Positions 5,482 through 8,314 of a stretch of 8,314 bases of DNA are shown here, in pieces (within the stretch, counting starts at the first letter, position 1; every line of letters begins with the position of its first letter). The DNA lies in the NCBI GenBank assembly GCA_016870945.1, contig VGAH01000039.1, forward strand, positions 1 through 8,314, written 5' to 3'. A model generated the notes under the pieces. That model did not search any database and was not told the origin of the DNA. It worked only from the letters and a program-made list of their open reading frames with translations. This DNA is from Actinomycetota bacterium. GTDB taxonomy: Bacteria > Actinomycetota > Actinomycetes > S36-B12 > UBA5976. The translations under genes were made by a program, and so were the position numbers.

Positions 5482-6627
5482 TTAGGGCTCAAGGGTAGAG
5501 CGAGCTTGCATCAAACCGCGCAACACGCTTAGGCCCTCGCGCAAGGCTGCATCGCGGTCGAGCGTTACCGCCAACTTCACGTCGGGTTCGATGCCCACAC
5601 CGTCCACGCGTTCATCGGTGGGCGATCGGTATTCACCAACCGTCTGCTGCAGTGCAGATGAGTTGGCAAGCGGCACGAGTTTTTGTACGGCTGCTTTGCC
5701 GCGTGTGCGAGACCCAACCAGCACAGCCCGATTTCGAGACTGCAGTGCAGCGGCAACGACCTCAGCCGAAGACGCGGTGTCACGATCGACAAGCACCACC
5801 AGCGGGGTCACCCCGTCACCGACGAAGGGTGCCCGCAACGTGACAGGCGCCTGACCTCTCTCTTTATATATAGCCACCGGGCCGCCTTCTAAAAAGAGTG
5901 AAGCAAACGCAACGCCTTCGTCAATGAGCCCGCCGGGGTTGCCCCTTAAGTCAAGCAAGACACCTTTCGAGGCGTTGTCTTGAAGTTGCTTCCCTGAACT
6001 GTTGGCGACCCCTTGCACTAGTGGGCCAGGTTGTAAATAAGTGACGCCACCTTTGAGGTTCGCAACGTTTAGGGCGCTAGCTAACTGAGAACGTCTAACC
6101 ACCGGCAAGGTCTGCTCGGTTTTACCGCGCTCAATTCGTAAGTCAACTTTGGTGCCGTCATCACCACGAAGTAATTCAGTGATCGAATAAGAATCGAGAT
6201 TGGCAACCAGGGTTTCATCGACGGCAAGTAGCACATCACCAGCCTTGACCCCAGCCTCGGCCGCCGGTGAATCGGTGAATACCCCGCCGATGATCGGGCG
6301 ATCTTGTGAGTCAGTTCCTAGCCAGACACCCACACCGGTGAAGTTGCCCGCGACCCCCGGGGTGAACCCACGTTGTTCATCAGGTTGCAAAAACTCGCCA
6401 TAACCATCGCCTGCTGCGCGCAACATGCCTTCGATTGCGGCGCGCTGCAGGGTGTCAATCGAAACCTCGTTTTTTGAACCTGCTGCGATTTCGCTTAAGG
6501 CCTCGTCCACCACACCACCCCGCCCGACGCCTAACGCGTAGCCGATCGCGAAACCACCGCCAACCAGACCCGCCAAGATCAGGCCGATCAGTAGATAAGT
6601 GCCGGTGCCAAATCGCTCGCTACGCAC
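5482..6627 (-). CDS. S41-family C-terminal processing peptidase with PDZ domain
   Basis: A 381-residue membrane-anchored serine protease of the CtpA/Prc type, which cleaves proteins from their C-terminus outside the cytoplasmic membrane. A single N-terminal membrane helix lies at about 10-34. A PDZ domain spans about 92-170 (FTGVGVWLG, then SPAAEAGVKAGDVLLAVD at 120-137). The protease domain has LLDLRGNPGG at 224-233. The catalytic pair is Ser286 in DTASSAE and Lys311 in TRGKAAVQ; their 25-residue spacing equals that of known S41 enzymes. The start is GTG at 6627; an in-frame TGA at 6636-6634 forbids a longer form. No Shine-Dalgarno is seen before it. A possible 27-codon ORF overlaps the start by 8 bases. 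Downstream, its TAA abuts smpB. The neighbouring M23 hydrolase is a plausible substrate or target; this is inference. Confidence 0.93.
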   Translation of the reverse strand: MRSERFGTGTYLLIGLILAGLVGGGFAIGYALGVGRGGVVDEALSEIAAGSKNEVSIDTLQRAAIEGMLRAAGDGYGEFLQPDEQRGFTPGVAGNFTGVGVWLGTDSQDRPIIGGVFTDSPAAEAGVKAGDVLLAVDETLVANLDSYSITELLRGDDGTKVDLRIERGKTEQTLPVVRRSQLASALNVANLKGGVTYLQPGPLVQGVANSSGKQLQDNASKGVLLDLRGNPGGLIDEGVAFASLFLEGGPVAIYKERGQAPVTLRAPFVGDGVTPLVVLVDRDTASSAEVVAAALQSRNRAVLVGSRTRGKAAVQKLVPLANSSALQQTVGEYRSPTDERVDGVGIEPDVKLAVTLDRDAALREGLSVLRGLMQARSTLEP

Positions 6628-6703
6628 TATCGATCACACCAATTTCGATTGCGCCAAATTCGATTGCGCCAACTTGGTTCAGGATGCTTTGGTTGCATTG
6701 CAT
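6620..6703 (-). CDS. Putative 27-codon leader ORF overlapping the S41 peptidase start
   Basis: An ATG at 6703 opens a frame that ends at TAG (6622-6620), 8 bases into the S41 peptidase gene. It would give a 27-residue peptide starting MQCNQSIL and containing three consecutive five-residue units, GAIEF, GAIEI and GVIDS. The units come from a 15-bp DNA repeat that keeps this frame. The ATG lies six bases after a TACAAT -10-like hexamer, as expected for a leaderless start. The peptidase itself has no visible Shine-Dalgarno, so termination-reinitiation from this ORF could drive its translation. There is no direct evidence that it is translated; it could be an incidental frame through a repeat. 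Confidence 0.3.
   Translation of the reverse strand: MQCNQSILNQVGAIEFGAIEIGVIDSA
6630..6673. repeat. 15-bp tandem repeat, about three copies, upstream of the S41 peptidase start
   Basis: TTCGATTGCGCCAA occurs at 6644-6657 and again at 6659-6672, identical over 14 bases at a 15-base period. A third, diverged copy starts one further period upstream in plus coordinates (6630-6642, 10 of 13 matching). The array lies directly before the peptidase GTG (6627-6625), where its ribosome binding site would be expected. Confidence 0.8.
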
Positions 6704-6709
6704 TTAACG

Positions 6710-6738
6710 ATTGTAAATAAGGTAGAAGTTCGCCAAAA
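6710..6738 (-). promoter_or_regulatory. Candidate promoter in front of the S41 peptidase gene
   Basis: On the minus strand TACAAT (6715-6710) is one base off the -10 consensus TATAAT. TTTGGC (6737-6732) lies 16 bases upstream, or TTGGCG 15 bases upstream, as a weak -35. Six bases after the -10 comes an ATG (6703). This would let ctpA-smpB-ssrA be transcribed independently of ftsX and the M23 gene. Pattern-based only. Confidence 0.4.
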
Positions 6739-6740
6739 CA

Positions 6741-8000
6741 TCAACAACTAACGCGCTGTTTGGAACCTCCAAACCAACCGAGCGGGTCATACGGGGCACC
6801 GTCAACGCGCACTTCGAAATGCAAATGTGGCCCGGTTGAGCGCCCAGTCGAACCGACAAAACCGATGGTGTCACCTTTGGCAACTTGATCACCCTTACCA
6901 ACCCCGAAGCGCGACATATGTGCGTACAAAGTGCTGATACCACTGCCATGGGTGATGATCACGGTGTTCCCATAGCCCGAGAGATACGCCACTTCGGCCA
7001 CCCGCCCTGATGCTGCAGCCAGAATCGGTGTGCCGGTGCGAGCTCCCATGTCAACGCCTGCGTGGCAAGCACGGTATCCATAAATCGGATGCACGCGAAT
7101 TCCTGGGCCAGAGGTGATACCCGCCCCGGCAACGGGCCACAGCATTTCGCCCGTGAACTCAGGCCCGGTGTAACCGCGTGACTCACGGCGTGCAATTTCT
7201 TCTAAGCGTTGTTGTTCTTCTTTAAGTTCTTCGTACTCACGCTTTACTACCTCGCGATCTTCTTCGGCATCAGACAACGCAATCTGGCGGCGCTTTATCA
7301 GTGAAGAAACTTCTGCTTCAGCTGCTTGGGCTGCAGAAGTGGCCGCGCGGCGTTCGAGCAACTTCTGGCGCGCCTCAGCCTTTAGGCGCGAGACTTCTGA
7401 GCGAGTCCTTAACGCCTCACCCCGTAAAGAATTTAGCTCACCTTGTGAGTCAAGTAACCGAGCAAGTGAGCTGTTTTGGCTACGCGTGTAGGCCTGAGTT
7501 ACGGCCAAACGTTGGGTGAAGTCGTTTGGGTCGGTTGACTCAAGAACTACCTCGACGGTTGAAAGCGAACCATGTATATAGAGGTTGCGAGCTATCTGGC
7601 CAATTCGCTGTTCGGTTGCTGCCAACTTCGCCTCGGTGAGCTTCACCTGGCTGGTTACCGACTCAAGGTGCGATTGAGCGGCTTTCACTTGAGCAGTCGC
7701 CTCACGGTCAGCGATTTGAGCCCTCTGCAGACGCGTTCTTGCCTCAGAGAGTTTCTTTTTTGCTGCAGGCAACTTTCGCTGAACTGTTTGTAATTCACCT
7801 GAGATTCGCTGCACCTTGGCTGTGGCAACTTCTAGTTCATAAGCGGCCTGCTTGATTCGTTCGCGAATCTTTCGCAAGTCATCATTGGTGTTAGCAGACG
7901 CGGGCACGATCGCTACCACGCTAATTGCCAGCCAGCCTGCAAGTGCAGCGCAAAGACCTTTAACTAATGGACGGGTGAACGACTGGGGAAGAAACTTCAT
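6741..8000 (-). CDS. Secreted coiled-coil M23 (LytM) peptidoglycan endopeptidase
   Basis: A 419-residue secreted cell-wall hydrolase. The signal peptide is a basic start, a hydrophobic core at about 15-33 and cleavage near ASA-N (36/37). Two long Lys/Arg/Glu/Gln-rich coiled-coil stretches follow (about 39-137 and 180-272), an architecture shared with EnvC and other FtsEX-linked activators or hydrolases. The C-terminal M23 domain (about 285-410) keeps the zinc ligands His313 and Asp317 (HAGVD) and His394 (HLHFEV), plus His361 (YAHMS) and His392. It therefore looks catalytically competent, unlike EnvC, which has lost zinc ligands. Two cysteines remain after export: Cys312, next to a ligand, and the last residue Cys419. 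The ATG at 8000 has AAAGG nine bases upstream and lies four bases after the ftsX stop. Co-transcription with ftsEX suggests a septal hydrolase gated by FtsEX. It is not closely related to the NlpC/P60 partner known in mycobacteria. Confidence 0.93.
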   Translation of the reverse strand: MKFLPQSFTRPLVKGLCAALAGWLAISVVAIVPASANTNDDLRKIRERIKQAAYELEVATAKVQRISGELQTVQRKLPAAKKKLSEARTRLQRAQIADREATAQVKAAQSHLESVTSQVKLTEAKLAATEQRIGQIARNLYIHGSLSTVEVVLESTDPNDFTQRLAVTQAYTRSQNSSLARLLDSQGELNSLRGEALRTRSEVSRLKAEARQKLLERRAATSAAQAAEAEVSSLIKRRQIALSDAEEDREVVKREYEELKEEQQRLEEIARRESRGYTGPEFTGEMLWPVAGAGITSGPGIRVHPIYGYRACHAGVDMGARTGTPILAAASGRVAEVAYLSGYGNTVIITHGSGISTLYAHMSRFGVGKGDQVAKGDTIGFVGSTGRSTGPHLHFEVRVDGAPYDPLGWFGGSKQRVSC

Positions 8001-8004
8001 CTGA

Positions 8005-8314
8005 TCAGACCTTTAGGAACCGACGCAAAGCAAATGTGGCAGTGACCATTGAAAGAGTTACTCCGACCAAAGCCACGACACCCCCTGCCAGCCAAACCAC
8101 GCCCCATCCGAAGAAAGGCGTGAACGAAAAAGACTGCGCCAACACCCCGTCCACTAACCAAACTTTTATTGCGACTAAGGCCCCGGTGGCGAGCACTCCA
8201 CCGACGAGTGCAGCAACTAGTGCCTCAATCAAGAAAGGTAGCCGAATTGAGAACTTGGATGCGCCAACCAAACGCATGATCCCGACCTCGCGTCGCCTTG
8301 CAAATGCGGCAAGC
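8005..8314 (-). CDS. ftsX: Cell division protein FtsX, C-terminal 102 residues (5' end outside window)
   Basis: The membrane subunit of the FtsEX complex, an ABC-transporter-like mechanotransmitter that activates peptidoglycan hydrolases at the septum. The frame is open to the window edge. It starts LAAFARRREVGIMRLVGAS, the conserved FtsX/MacB-type segment before the penultimate helix. Two hydrophobic helices follow (about residues 23-42 and 63-87 of the visible part), joined by an extracytoplasmic stretch. The ending ALRRFLKV is typical of actinobacterial FtsX. The ATG inside this segment (8277) is an internal methionine, not the start. The stop TGA (8007-8005) is four bases before the M23 hydrolase ATG, which implies one transcript and a functional pair. 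Confidence 0.9.
   Translation of the reverse strand, partial: LAAFARRREVGIMRLVGASKFSIRLPFLIEALVAALVGGVLATGALVAIKVWLVDGVLAQSFSFTPFFGWGVVWLAGGVVALVGVTLSMVTATFALRRFLKV

Noticed and set aside
1..8314. Phage, toxin-antitoxin, CRISPR, transposon or biosynthetic cluster
   Set aside because: Every sizeable frame is a housekeeping or envelope gene, or a shadow of one; I found no terminal inverted repeats, spaced repeats or integrase-like sequences.

Overview
This window looks like core chromosome of an actinobacterium with intermediate G+C, perhaps a Microbacteriaceae-type lineage; that placement is an inference. It rests on a GTP-type PEP carboxykinase, frequent GTG starts, two possible leaderless promoter/start arrangements, a tmRNA tag ending in DFALAA, and the gene order ftsX - M23 peptidase - S41 peptidase - smpB - ssrA. 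I see no mobile element, CRISPR array, tRNA or rRNA. No gene-free stretch exceeds 300 bases; the longest gaps are about 141 bp (2861-3001) and 113 bp (6628-6740).

Left part (1-2860): the last 25 codons of an unrecognised plus-strand gene converge on pckG (PEP carboxykinase, minus). A 34-bp tandem duplication sits exactly at their facing stop codons. pckG is divergent from a PAP2-family membrane phosphatase, with only 16 bp between the starts. The PAP2 gene in turn converges on a cold shock protein gene, overlapping it by 8 bp. The cold shock gene's intrinsic terminator lies inside the PAP2 coding sequence.

Right part (8314 down to 3002, all minus strand), in transcription order: the 3' end of ftsX; a secreted coiled-coil M23 (LytM) endopeptidase four bases later; a 113-bp gap with a candidate promoter, a possible 27-codon leader ORF and a 15-bp tandem repeat; an S41 C-terminal processing peptidase; smpB, abutting its stop codon; the tmRNA gene ssrA; and a multi-membrane-segment GT-C (GT39/ArnT-like) glycosyltransferase.

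The genes form two plausible functional groups. FtsX, the M23 hydrolase and the S41 protease fit control of septal peptidoglycan hydrolysis at the membrane. SmpB and tmRNA form the trans-translation ribosome-rescue system. PckG is central carbon metabolism, and PAP2 and the GT-C enzyme are probably envelope lipid or glycan enzymes. The window is mostly ordinary. The best candidates for something undescribed are the leader ORF and repeat that overlap the ctpA start, and the PAP2 protein with serines at both expected phosphate-binding arginines.
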